6,426 nucleotides of DNA. Source: JASFYU01 sp045046905 (GTDB lineage Bacteria > Bacteroidota > Bacteroidia > Flavobacteriales > Flavobacteriaceae). The position numbers and the translations under genes were made by a program. Positions 1 to 5,177 of the stretch are shown one piece after another. Where the stretch lies: positions 1-6,426 of the forward strand of contig JASFYU010000191.1 of NCBI GenBank assembly GCA_045046905.1, given 5' to 3'. Positions within the stretch are counted from its first letter, which is position 1. Each line of letters begins with the position of its first letter. A model generated the notes under the pieces. The model was not told the DNA's origin and searched no databases. It saw only the letters and a list, made by a program, of their open reading frames with translations.

Positions 1-230
1 TATGTATTAAAAAAATCAACAATACTCTCACTTTTAAACGACTCCATAAATCTATTTGTTTGGTAACTAAAGATAAGTATTTATGTAGACACCTCTAATA
101 TTTTAAACCTATGAGCGAAAATATTTGTAAATATGAGCCCAATAACTTAATATATTATAAATCCGGTAATTTTGCTATGACCAAAGATTCGCAATGGAGC
201 TTATTTTGTCTATGTTCTGTTTTTTGATTC
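1..230. other. AT-rich intergenic stretch, no gene seen
   Basis: Sequence downstream of the acyl-CoA synthetase stop codon. It is strongly AT-rich, has no reading frame of convincing length or composition on either strand, and shows no clear GC-rich hairpin followed by a T-run that would end the synthetase transcript. I see nothing else I can support here. Confidence 0.6.
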
Positions 231-1862
231 TTAGGTTTTATTATTTGCTCGTTGTCGCAAAACAAATTTTTGTATTTTTCCAGTTGATGTTTTTGGTAAT
301 TCGCTAAAAATAATGGTTTTAGGTATTTTAAATGATGCCATATTATTGCGGCAGAATTCAATTACCTCTTCTTCAGTTATATCTACATTAGGAATCGGAG
401 AAATAAATACACAAGGTGTTTCACCCCACTTATCATCTTTTTTTGCTACCACAGCAACTTCTTTAATTTTTGAGTGCCTATATAATACATTCTCAATTTC
501 TACGCTTGAAATATTTTCACCCCCAGAAATAATAACATCTTTAGAGCGGTCTTTTATTTCAATATAGCCATCGCTATGCCACACGGCTAAATCACCTGTA
601 TGAAGCCATCCTCCTTTAAACGCTTCATACGTTGTTGAAGGATTTTTCAAATAACCCTTCATTACAATATTACCGCGCATAAAAACTTCACCAACAGATT
701 TTCCATCTTTAGGCATGAGATGTAAAGTGTCAGGATCTGCCACTATCAATTGATCTAGCATTGGTGAGGCTACACCCTGCCTAGACTTTAAACGTGCTTG
801 CTGTTCATGCGTTTGTTCATTCCATTTGTCATGCCACGCACAAACGACAGATGGACCATATGTTTCGGTAAGCCCATAGGTGTGAGTAACATCATAACCA
901 TTTTCTTGCATAGTCTTTATTACTGTAGCTGGTGGTGGTGCTCCTGCCGTCATGACTTTAACGCGATGAGTTATATCATCTTTTAGCAATTGTTCTGCAT
1001 TATTTAGCATGTTTAACACCACTGGAGCGCCACAAAAATATCCGACTTTTTCTGATTTTATTAAATTGTAAATCAACTCAACTCTCACATGTCGTAAACT
1101 AATACTGGTTCCAGCTGTTGCAGCGATAGTCCAAGGGAAACACCAACCATTACAATGAAACATGGGCAGTGTCCATAAGTATATAGGGTGTTGTTCCATA
1201 CCCCATGACAAGACATTGTTTATAGCATTGAGATAAGCGCCACGGTAGTGATAAACCACCCCTTTAGGATCACCTGTAGTTCCCGAGGTGTAATTTAAGG
1301 TAATAGCATCCCATTCATTATTTGGTCGCAAAGGTTGAAAGTCACTATCACCTTGTTCAAGGAATTGGTCATACGTGAATTCCCCTATGAACTCTCCTCC
1401 AAAAAAATTAAGATCATCAATATCGATGACTAGCGGCTTATTGAGCATTAAGTTCAACGCTTTTTTTACGACCGTACTAAATTCGCGATCAGTGATTAAA
1501 ACCTTTGTTTCTGCATGCTCTAAAATGAAGGCAATCGCCTGTGCATCAAGTCTTGTATTAATTGAGTTGAGTACAGCACCGCACATAGGTACTGCAAAAT
1601 GAGCTTCAAAATGTTCGGTAATGTTAGGGGCAATAATAGAAACTGTGTCACCGCGACCAATACCACGCTTATTTAATGCGCTCGCAAAAAGAGTACAACG
1701 CTGTAAAACCTCATACCAACAATAACTAATATCCCTATTAATGGTCGCCGTTTTTTTAGGGTAAACGAAGGCAGCTTTTTCTAAGAATGAAATAGGTGTA
1801 AGTGCTACATAATTGGCATCATTTTGTGCTAAAGATTGTTCAAAAATATTAGTATTCATCAT
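231..1862 (-). CDS. AMP-forming acyl-CoA synthetase (DmdB-like / medium-chain acyl-CoA ligase)
   Basis: Adenylate-forming enzyme that activates a carboxylic acid with ATP to an acyl-adenylate and then forms the acyl-CoA thioester; expected to be cytosolic. Counting residues from the longest frame (GTG at 1880), the motifs are: P-loop-like YTSGTTGDPKG at 197-207, MFHCNGW at 240-246, TYGLTETYG at 334-342, GWLHTGD at 424-430, hinge region DRSKDVIISGGENIS at 444-458, and the C-terminal catalytic lysine K535 in PKTSTGKIQK. About 543-549 residues is full length for the family. I prefer the ATG at 1862 (protein begins MMNTNIF) over the GTG six codons upstream, because the extra residues are low-complexity and family members usually start near this point; the ATG at 1859 is equally possible. 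The WGM...YLWTLPMFHCNGW region resembles the group that includes 3-methylmercaptopropionyl-CoA ligase (DmdB) and plant AAE-type ligases, but substrate cannot be read from sequence. It stands alone, with no visible pathway partners. Confidence 0.93.
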   Translation of the reverse strand: MMNTNIFEQSLAQNDANYVALTPISFLEKAAFVYPKKTATINRDISYCWYEVLQRCTLFASALNKRGIGRGDTVSIIAPNITEHFEAHFAVPMCGAVLNSINTRLDAQAIAFILEHAETKVLITDREFSTVVKKALNLMLNKPLVIDIDDLNFFGGEFIGEFTYDQFLEQGDSDFQPLRPNNEWDAITLNYTSGTTGDPKGVVYHYRGAYLNAINNVLSWGMEQHPIYLWTLPMFHCNGWCFPWTIAATAGTSISLRHVRVELIYNLIKSEKVGYFCGAPVVLNMLNNAEQLLKDDITHRVKVMTAGAPPPATVIKTMQENGYDVTHTYGLTETYGPSVVCAWHDKWNEQTHEQQARLKSRQGVASPMLDQLIVADPDTLHLMPKDGKSVGEVFMRGNIVMKGYLKNPSTTYEAFKGGWLHTGDLAVWHSDGYIEIKDRSKDVIISGGENISSVEIENVLYRHSKIKEVAVVAKKDDKWGETPCVFISPIPNVDITEEEVIEFCRNNMASFKIPKTIIFSELPKTSTGKIQKFVLRQRANNKT

Positions 1863-2045
1863 CGTTTTACTTTTTATCACTATTATTTGTATTGTCTAAC
1901 TCTATATTAACTTCATTTGAAATAGTGCACAAGCACTAGTAAAATTTTGGTAATTAATTAATGATACTTTGGATATATATATTCTTATTAGTTATTTAAT
2001 TGTGAGGTGATCGGTTTGAATCCGTAAATGAAACCTAACACTAGG
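1863..2045. other. Upstream region of the acyl-CoA synthetase
   Basis: AT-rich DNA carrying no gene. For the minus-strand ligase gene it must hold the promoter. Reading the minus strand, TTGTGC is followed after 17 bases by TAATAT (near 1903-1931), a weak sigma70-like match; no TAnnTTTG box is obvious. No strong ribosome binding site precedes the ATG at 1862; the leader is simply A-rich. Confidence 0.35.
1923..1938. promoter_or_regulatory. Short inverted repeat upstream of the acyl-CoA synthetase
   Basis: TAGTGC and GCACTA are perfect 6-base inverted arms around a 4-base spacer ACAA. The repeat lies about 60 bases upstream of the ligase start and partly overlaps the weak -35-like TTGTGC on the minus strand. 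That position would suit a repressor operator, for example one responding to an acyl-CoA. Six-base arms are short enough to occur by chance, so this is only suggestive. Confidence 0.3.
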
Positions 2046-2140
2046 CTACATGTAGTTAAGCTCTTGATTTTTTCAGTGTTGTGTATCGAAGGTACACAAA
2101 AGCGAAAAAATACAATAGAGCTTGGCCAAATTACTTGTAG
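2046..2140. repeat. Long imperfect inverted repeat (stem-loop)
   Basis: Four nested pairs of arms are visible: CTACA (2046-2050) with TGTAG (2136-2140); AAGCTCT (2058-2064) with AGAGCTT (2117-2123); ATTTTTTC (2067-2074) with GAAAAAAT (2104-2111); and TGTGTA (2080-2085) with TACACA (2093-2098) around a 7-base loop. That is 26 paired positions with small internal loops. It directly abuts the truncated recombinase fragment. It could be a folded recombination site, the two ends of a decayed small element, or a terminator-like structure. On the minus strand the bases around 2060-2090 also faintly resemble a recombinase C-terminal tail, so part of it may be decayed coding sequence. Confidence 0.6.
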
Positions 2141-2439
2141 CTGAAGATGGTGGCCCTGTGCTTCAGGTTTTTTGTACAGCGTAATATATCTATGACCTCT
2201 TTTTTGCTCAATACAGTAGGTAGATGTCTGTTTTTTGAAGGTCGTATCAATTCCTGTTCGGTCATTTGGCCTTTTGGGTAAAGTAAGGTCAAATGTTTTA
2301 CTGCACTTATGAACTGTCTATGAGTACTTATGCCATATTTTTTGTTCATCGTGGCATTTTCTACATATTTTCGGACATCATCATTGGTAATAAGTCCCAT
2401 TTGTTCCTTATCCGTAAACACAATAAAACCTCGAAGTGT
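2131..2439 (-). pseudogene. Truncated tyrosine recombinase/integrase (N-terminal SAM-like domain only)
   Basis: The reading frame contains GLITNDDVRKYVENA, a stretch STHRQFISAVKHLTLLYP, then RHLPTVLSKKEVIDILRCT and NLKHRA. These match the core-binding (SAM-like) domain and the linker into the catalytic domain of XerD/integron-integrase-like recombinases common in Bacteroidetes. The homology stops immediately after NLKHRA, where a full protein would continue into the first catalytic arginine segment; a stop codon follows at 2131-2133. The catalytic R-H-R-Y residues are therefore all missing. Upstream, the frame remains open with recombinase-like residues (RGFIVFTDKEQ) to about 2439, then hits a stop at 2440-2442 where intron sequence begins. 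The GTG at 2421 is not a meaningful start. Broken at both ends and not functional. Confidence 0.75.
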
Positions 2440-2443
2440 TTAC

Positions 2444-2694
2444 GTGTAACTATATGGAGAAGTAAGCAGAGGTCATAGTACTTACAGGAAACGAGCTAGG
2501 GCAACTCCCTAGAGGTCTCACAAGTAAGGAAGGGCTGAACGTAATTATCTTCAAAATTCGGATAGGAGCACTAGTGGTAGCCTATGCCTAAATTAGAAGA
2601 TAGTGCCAAGGGTGAAAAGAGCTTTGGTTTGATGATTTACGAACCGCCGTATACCAGACCCGTATCCCGAGTACTCGGGAGTGGTGTGAGAGGC
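2444..2694 (+). mobile_element. Group II intron remnant lacking its reverse transcriptase
   Basis: The 3' part (2641-2693) begins GAACCGCCGTAT and ends GGTGTGAGAGGCG, as in domain V and the start of domain VI of bacterial group II introns. The 5' part (about 2454-2590) resembles the leader next to the intron-encoded protein. An ATG at 2454 is followed by a stop three codons later, then an open frame from 2466 to 2588 including EVIVLTGNELG and SKEGLNV; a hairpin CTAGGG/CCCTAG sits at 2496-2512. The roughly 400-codon reverse transcriptase/maturase expected between the two parts is absent: fewer than 60 bases separate them. Most of domain I is also missing on the left, and the 3' splice end is missing on the right. 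The strand is opposite to the genes around it. The assignment is from remembered consensus, not an alignment. Confidence 0.65.
2665..2680. repeat. 16-bp perfect palindrome inside the intron domain V region
   Basis: TCCCGAGTACTCGGGA is identical to its own reverse complement. It lies where the distal stem and 3' strand of domain V are expected. In the usual sequence ACCGCCGTA pairs with TACGGTGGT; here the 3' strand reads TACTCGGGAGTGGT, so only the lower part of the stem can still form. The palindrome itself could fold into a separate hairpin. This argues that the ribozyme core is no longer canonical. Confidence 0.7.
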
Positions 2695-3041
2695 GCCACG
2701 TTAATGCGATTGGGGCTAAAGAGAAAGTCCATGCCGCGCGGTGCATCTTCCAAACTGGACGTGGCCACCGAGTAAATGATGACCGGAGCTTCTTGTCCTT
2801 GAAACTTGTCTACTGTGCCAACCTCTAGAGTTGGCAGTTGTTGTTTAATGGCTTGTACTTGGGCATTATAAGGCGTGATGATCTTTATGTCCGAAGTTGT
2901 TAAGGTGGCTTCCTCACCTTTCTGATTTATGAATGTGGTTCCACCTCTTGTAAGTTGATGCACAATCTCAACCACTTTCTCAACTTCTTCACTTGATGAA
3001 TTGGTATTGCCGCTGTGTTCAACTTCTTCAAAATCATAGCC
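2694..3041 (-). pseudogene. C-terminal fragment of a DNA2/NAM7-like helicase (TM0106-type RecB-like nuclease-helicase)
   Basis: The frame reads VEHSGNTNSSSEEVEKVVEI, then ITPYNAQV, VGTVDKFQGQEAPVIIYS, SSLEDAPRGMDFLFSPNR and NVA. This order is diagnostic of the second RecA-like domain of superfamily 1B helicases, closest in character to those fused behind a RecB-like nuclease. The family continues NVAxSRA, supplying the motif VI arginine finger; here homology ends exactly at NVA (about 2694) and runs into the group II intron remnant. The N-terminal nuclease and the ATP-binding Walker A and B motifs are missing, because homology begins only near 3030-3041. The ATG at 2975 is not the natural start. 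Roughly 115 codons of a protein usually near 1,000 remain, without frameshift, which suggests fairly recent truncation. A functional role is very unlikely. Confidence 0.8.
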
Positions 3042-3140
3042 CCCGAATCTTTTTGAAGTTCTTGCAGTTGTTTTTTTAAAATTAGTATCTGAATGTCTTT
3101 CTCAACAGGAATGCCGTCTTGAATTATAGACAAAGAGTCT
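3042..3140 (-). other. Unassigned coding-like fragment, lysine/glutamine-rich
   Basis: Between the helicase fragment and the integrase fragment, one minus-strand frame reads KDSLSIIQDGIPVEKDIQI followed by LILKKQLQELQKDSG. It looks like real protein, probably ending in a short coiled coil, rather than random translation, but I do not recognise the family. The frame has no convincing start and runs on into the helicase region in the wrong frame. It may be another gene fragment or part of the neighbouring integrase pseudogene after a frameshift. Confidence 0.35.
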
Positions 3141-3351
3141 TTTAAATTTATTGCAATATTCTGCTCTTTCTTCCGCTTGGTTTATTTCTCGAATAACCTG
3201 AGAGGTGAATTTTAAAGCGTTTCCCTTTTGGTAGATATTAGTCCGTGATTGGCCTATGAACCTTGGCCTTAGAGCAGTAAACCCTTATCTTTACAGGGTG
3301 GCCGTTCTTTGCCATCCGTCTTTTGTCTAAGATAGCGGTTACTGTAATCAT
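3140..3351 (-). pseudogene. Frameshifted N-terminal arm of a second tyrosine integrase
   Basis: An ATG at 3349-3351 opens MITVTAILDKRRMAKNG, then HPVKIRVYCSKAKVHRPITD, and meets a stop at about 3238-3240. Moving one frame recovers TNIYQKGNALKFTSQVIREI and NQAEERAEYCNK. Together these match the N-terminal arm-DNA-binding domain plus following helical segment of Bacteroidetes site-specific integrases, where a beta-strand-rich start is followed by a kG.aLk.tsqvi-type helix. One single-base indel near 3240 therefore explains the break. The core-binding and catalytic domains are absent. The start sits about 125 bases from the hairpin and tRNA-like scar at 3475-3520, the usual arrangement of an integrase beside its attachment site. 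Assigned by pattern recognition only. Confidence 0.6.
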
Positions 3352-3474
3352 TCAATTGGCGGTTTTGGTTTGCAATAAATTTGCAATCAAATATAATATA
3401 AATTGGTACGAAATGGTACTATTTGGTGTTTTAAGCTGTTTTTTAGCTCGCTCTTATGGAGGTGTGAAAACAAC

Positions 3475-3500
3475 AAAACCCCTGTAAGTACAAGGGTTTT
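3475..3500 (-). terminator. Terminator-like hairpin beside the tRNA-like scar
   Basis: AAAACCCCTGT (3475-3485) and ACAAGGGTTTT (3490-3500) are 11-base inverted arms with one mismatch and a 4-base loop. Read on the minus strand the 3' arm ends GGGGTTTT and continues GTTGTTTT, a fair U-rich tail. It lies just downstream, on the minus strand, of the tRNA-3'-end-like sequence, where a tRNA terminator is expected. The hairpin is nearly symmetric, so it could act on both strands. Confidence 0.6.
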
Positions 3501-3505
3501 CGATA

Positions 3506-3520
3506 GTGTCGGGATGACAG
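3506..3520 (-). other. tRNA 3'-end-like sequence, possible attachment-site (att) scar
   Basis: On the minus strand this reads CTGTCATCCCGACAC, which looks like the last part of a T-arm plus acceptor stem of a tRNA. No complete tRNA precedes it: the bases upstream on the minus strand (3521-3590) do not give a TTCRAxx loop, anticodon arm or D-arm. A tRNA 3' fragment next to a terminator and near an integrase start is the classic footprint of an element integrated into a tRNA gene. The match is short, so chance resemblance is possible. Confidence 0.4.
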
Positions 3521-3666
3521 CAAGTCGCATATCGTTACAAATAATTGATTGTCAGTATTTTAACCGTACTTATCTAAATCAAATCCAGATAGGGACACTT
3601 GGCTTAAATAGCAGCTTAAGAACGTGGTTAATTTGTGTTATTTACAGTATAAAATTAAGGAATATT

Positions 3667-3694
3667 TTCATATAAATTCATATAAATTCATATA
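3667..3694. repeat. Tandem 10-bp repeat, about three copies
   Basis: TTCATATAAA occurs at 3667-3676 and 3677-3686, followed by TTCATATA at 3687-3694. The 10-base period is close to one DNA helical turn, which would place the copies on one face of the helix, as in iteron-like or accessory protein-binding arrays. It could equally be simple slippage in AT-rich DNA. Confidence 0.7.
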
Positions 3695-3758
3695 GCTGAT
3701 AAAAGCACCGTTTCAAACCTATAGTTAAACATTTTTTTGAAACTCTTATTTCATAAAT

Positions 3759-3811
3759 TGTAACAGAGTAAGGGTAAATTTTCGACTTTTTTGTAACAAA
3801 GTCAGGGTAAA
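3759..3811. repeat. Imperfect 20-bp direct repeat, 33-bp spacing
   Basis: TGTAACAGAGTAAGGGTAAA (3759-3778) and TGTAACAAAGTCAGGGTAAA (3792-3811) match at 18 of 20 positions. Their starts are 33 bases apart, about three helical turns. They lie just downstream of the fic stop codon and between that gene and the att-like scar. Integrase arm-type sites or recombination-directionality-factor sites are reasonable guesses given this position, but nothing in the sequence proves it. Confidence 0.7.
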
Positions 3812-3850
3812 ATATATCTGAATTACTTGATATTAGATTTAAACTTTCTG

Positions 3851-4924
3851 CTAACTTTTGAGTATTTCAAATAGCTTTACGTTCAGAAATAAATTCTCTA
3901 CTCCTATCTTTTGTGATTTGAGGATACCTATTTTTTCTAACTCTTGTAGATATTCTGCAGCAGTTTGGCGTTTGGCAATATCTTTATCTACCAAAAACTT
4001 AACCTTGCAATAGGGCTGCTCAAAGAGTAATTCTATCAATTCTTTTGAATAGACACGAGAGGGTAATTTCTCCTTGGCAAACAAGATAGTTTCTTGCATG
4101 AGTGTGTTGATATCATTTATCTTCTGTAAAGTATAGATAGCAGTTTCTTCGACACCTTTAAGCATATATAAAATCCATCCTTCCCAATCTTGTTTTTCGG
4201 TAACTGCCCTTAACTTTTTATAATATTGACTTTTGTTTTCTATGATATATCTGCTCAAATATAAAATTGGGGTATCCAACAAACCTTTTTCAACTAAATA
4301 AAGGATATTCAAAACACGTCCAGTTCTTCCGTTACCATCTGGAAATGGATGTATGGCCTCGAATTGGTAATGTAGTATTGCTAATCGCACTAAATCATCT
4401 AAACCATTTTCCGAATGAATAAAATCCTCTAAGTTCTTCAACAAATCTCTAATAATAGTTTCGCCCTCAGGCGGCGTATATATGATTTTATCGTTACTCG
4501 TTATTCGCGTGCCAGTAGTTTTTCTTATTCCTGCGTTGTTTTCCTTAATCGTCTGTACGATAGAAACAAATGTATTTGTTGAAAGTGGTCTTTTATTCAA
4601 GTTGTTGAAACCTTCCCATAAAGCTTGCCGATACCTTAGAACTTCTTTGGTCTGTGCATCAGTAGTATTGGTATTGGATGAAAAGGCCTGGTATAAATTA
4701 TCTTCGGTAGTTACTATGTTTTCAATTTCAGAACTATCTTTGGCTTCCTGTAAGGTAATCGCGTTGACTAACATAGACTGGTTAGGAATTTCATCGGCCC
4801 TACCCTTTAACTCCGCCAAAACTCTTGTAGCCGCAATGGCTTGCTTCAGTACTATTTTTGTTTCAAGTTCTACCTTTGGTGGTACTAAGGGTAAATTGTT
4901 ATATGGTTCTTTCGGATTATACAT
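3851..4924 (-). CDS. fic: Fic-family AMPylase (class II, N-terminal inhibitory motif)
   Basis: Fic enzymes typically move AMP from ATP to a hydroxyl side chain of a target protein. Of 357 residues, positions 192-203 are HPFPDGNGRTGR, a complete Fic motif with the catalytic histidine, the metal-binding acidic residue and both arginines. Residues 64-69, SSEIEN, match the inhibitory motif [S/T]xxxE[G/N], and their N-terminal position makes this class II, where the glutamate blocks productive ATP binding until relieved. The segment near 138-155 (TGTRITSNDKIIYTPP) fits the flap that docks the target. The N-terminus matches the Fic_N region of this class. Residues about 293-357 (RQTAAEYLQELEKIGIL within) look like a winged helix-turn-helix, as in Shewanella SoFic-like proteins, and could bind DNA. 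It starts at an ATG with no clear Shine-Dalgarno site. The promoter carries a dense set of inverted repeats, suggesting autoregulation. It is its own transcription unit, separated from the next gene by a terminator. All key residues are present, so it is probably active; its target is unknown. Confidence 0.95.
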   Translation of the reverse strand: MYNPKEPYNNLPLVPPKVELETKIVLKQAIAATRVLAELKGRADEIPNQSMLVNAITLQEAKDSSEIENIVTTEDNLYQAFSSNTNTTDAQTKEVLRYRQALWEGFNNLNKRPLSTNTFVSIVQTIKENNAGIRKTTGTRITSNDKIIYTPPEGETIIRDLLKNLEDFIHSENGLDDLVRLAILHYQFEAIHPFPDGNGRTGRVLNILYLVEKGLLDTPILYLSRYIIENKSQYYKKLRAVTEKQDWEGWILYMLKGVEETAIYTLQKINDINTLMQETILFAKEKLPSRVYSKELIELLFEQPYCKVKFLVDKDIAKRQTAAEYLQELEKIGILKSQKIGVENLFLNVKLFEILKS

Positions 4925-4925
4925 G

Positions 4926-5016
4926 ATTTCGACATATAGGTGCAGCTATGTCGATGATATCGACACAACACAAATATATGTCGAAATTTTTAAATTTTAT
5001 CGACATATGTTGAAAT
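4926..5016 (-). promoter_or_regulatory. Nested inverted-repeat operator array upstream of fic
   Basis: The outer arms ATTTCGACATATA (4926-4938) and TATATGTCGAAAT (4975-4987) are a perfect 13-base inverted repeat. Inside is TGTCGATGATATCGACA (4949-4965), 7-base arms around GAT. The two dyad centres (4956.5 and 4957) almost coincide. A further near-palindrome TCGACATATGTTGA (5000-5013) lies farther upstream of fic. In all, the word TCGACA or its complement occurs about five times in 90 bases. The outer arm overlaps the predicted -7 box. A regulator that binds TCGACAT half-sites, perhaps the Fic winged helix itself, is the natural inference. Confidence 0.75.
4971..4978 (-). promoter_or_regulatory. 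Bacteroidetes-type -7 promoter element for fic
   Basis: The minus strand reads TATATTTG, an exact fit to the TAnnTTTG -7 element used by the primary sigma factor of Bacteroidetes. It lies about 47 bases upstream of the fic ATG. The expected TTG at -33 is not clearly present; that region is occupied by AT-rich sequence and the second palindrome. This element is also evidence for the host phylum. Confidence 0.5.
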
Positions 5017-5123
5017 TACTTATAAGGCCAAATCTTGGAGTTTTCTACCAAACTCATTATCCCTTGTCAATTTCAAAGAACTAAAAAAGCAAAGTGTGGT
5101 TTTTCTTCCTTCCCCCTACCCAC

Positions 5124-5145
5124 AAAAAGTGCCCTTCAGGGCACT
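5124..5145 (-). terminator. Intrinsic terminator of the 5178-6426 gene
   Basis: AGTGCCC (5128-5134) and GGGCACT (5139-5145) form a perfect 7-base stem with a 4-base loop. On the minus strand the stem is followed by five T residues (TTTTT, plus-strand 5124-5128). It begins 32 bases after the stop codon of the upstream minus-strand gene. This is a textbook rho-independent terminator and isolates fic from that gene. Confidence 0.88.
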
Positions 5146-5177
5146 AACGCAAATGTATCAAGTGGCTGTATTCAAGG

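Larger units (their letters stand above)
3521..3850. other. AT-rich intergenic region with short direct repeats, no gene seen
   Basis: The stretch downstream of fic is strongly AT-rich. The only frame of any length here is on the plus strand, and its translation is rich in I, L and N with no recognisable motif, so I do not call it a gene. The two repeat sets are listed separately. No convincing intrinsic terminator for fic was found. Confidence 0.55.

Noticed and set aside
2033..2061. Integron attC-like core words: ACCTAAC (RYYYAAC) at about 2033-2039 and GTTAAGC (GTTRRRY) at 2055-2061.
   Set aside because: The two words span only about 29 bases, far shorter than any attC site, and they do not bracket the nearby hairpin. 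Degenerate 7-mers like these occur often by chance.
2584..2775. Plus-strand frame of 63 codons beginning MPKLEDSAKGEKSF.
   Set aside because: It runs through the intron domain V region and then antisense through the helicase fragment. Its middle is a translation of structured RNA sequence, not a protein.
3506..3590. A complete minus-strand tRNA gene ending at the CTGTCATCCCGAC sequence.
   Set aside because: No T-loop, anticodon arm, D-arm or pairing 5' acceptor strand is found upstream; only the 3' end resembles a tRNA.
3667..3811. CRISPR array.
   Set aside because: The repeats are only 10 or 20 bases, adjoin directly or have a single short spacer, and no cas gene is present.
3851..4924. 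Fic as the toxin of a two-gene Fic/antitoxin (class I) module.
   Set aside because: The inhibitory motif SSEIEN is carried in cis near the N-terminus, and no small antitoxin frame adjoins the gene on either side.
4482..5084. Plus-strand open frame of 200 codons opposite fic.
   Set aside because: It lies antisense to the N-terminal half of a clearly conserved Fic gene and across its operator region. Its translation is a shadow product rich in S, L and V with no motif.
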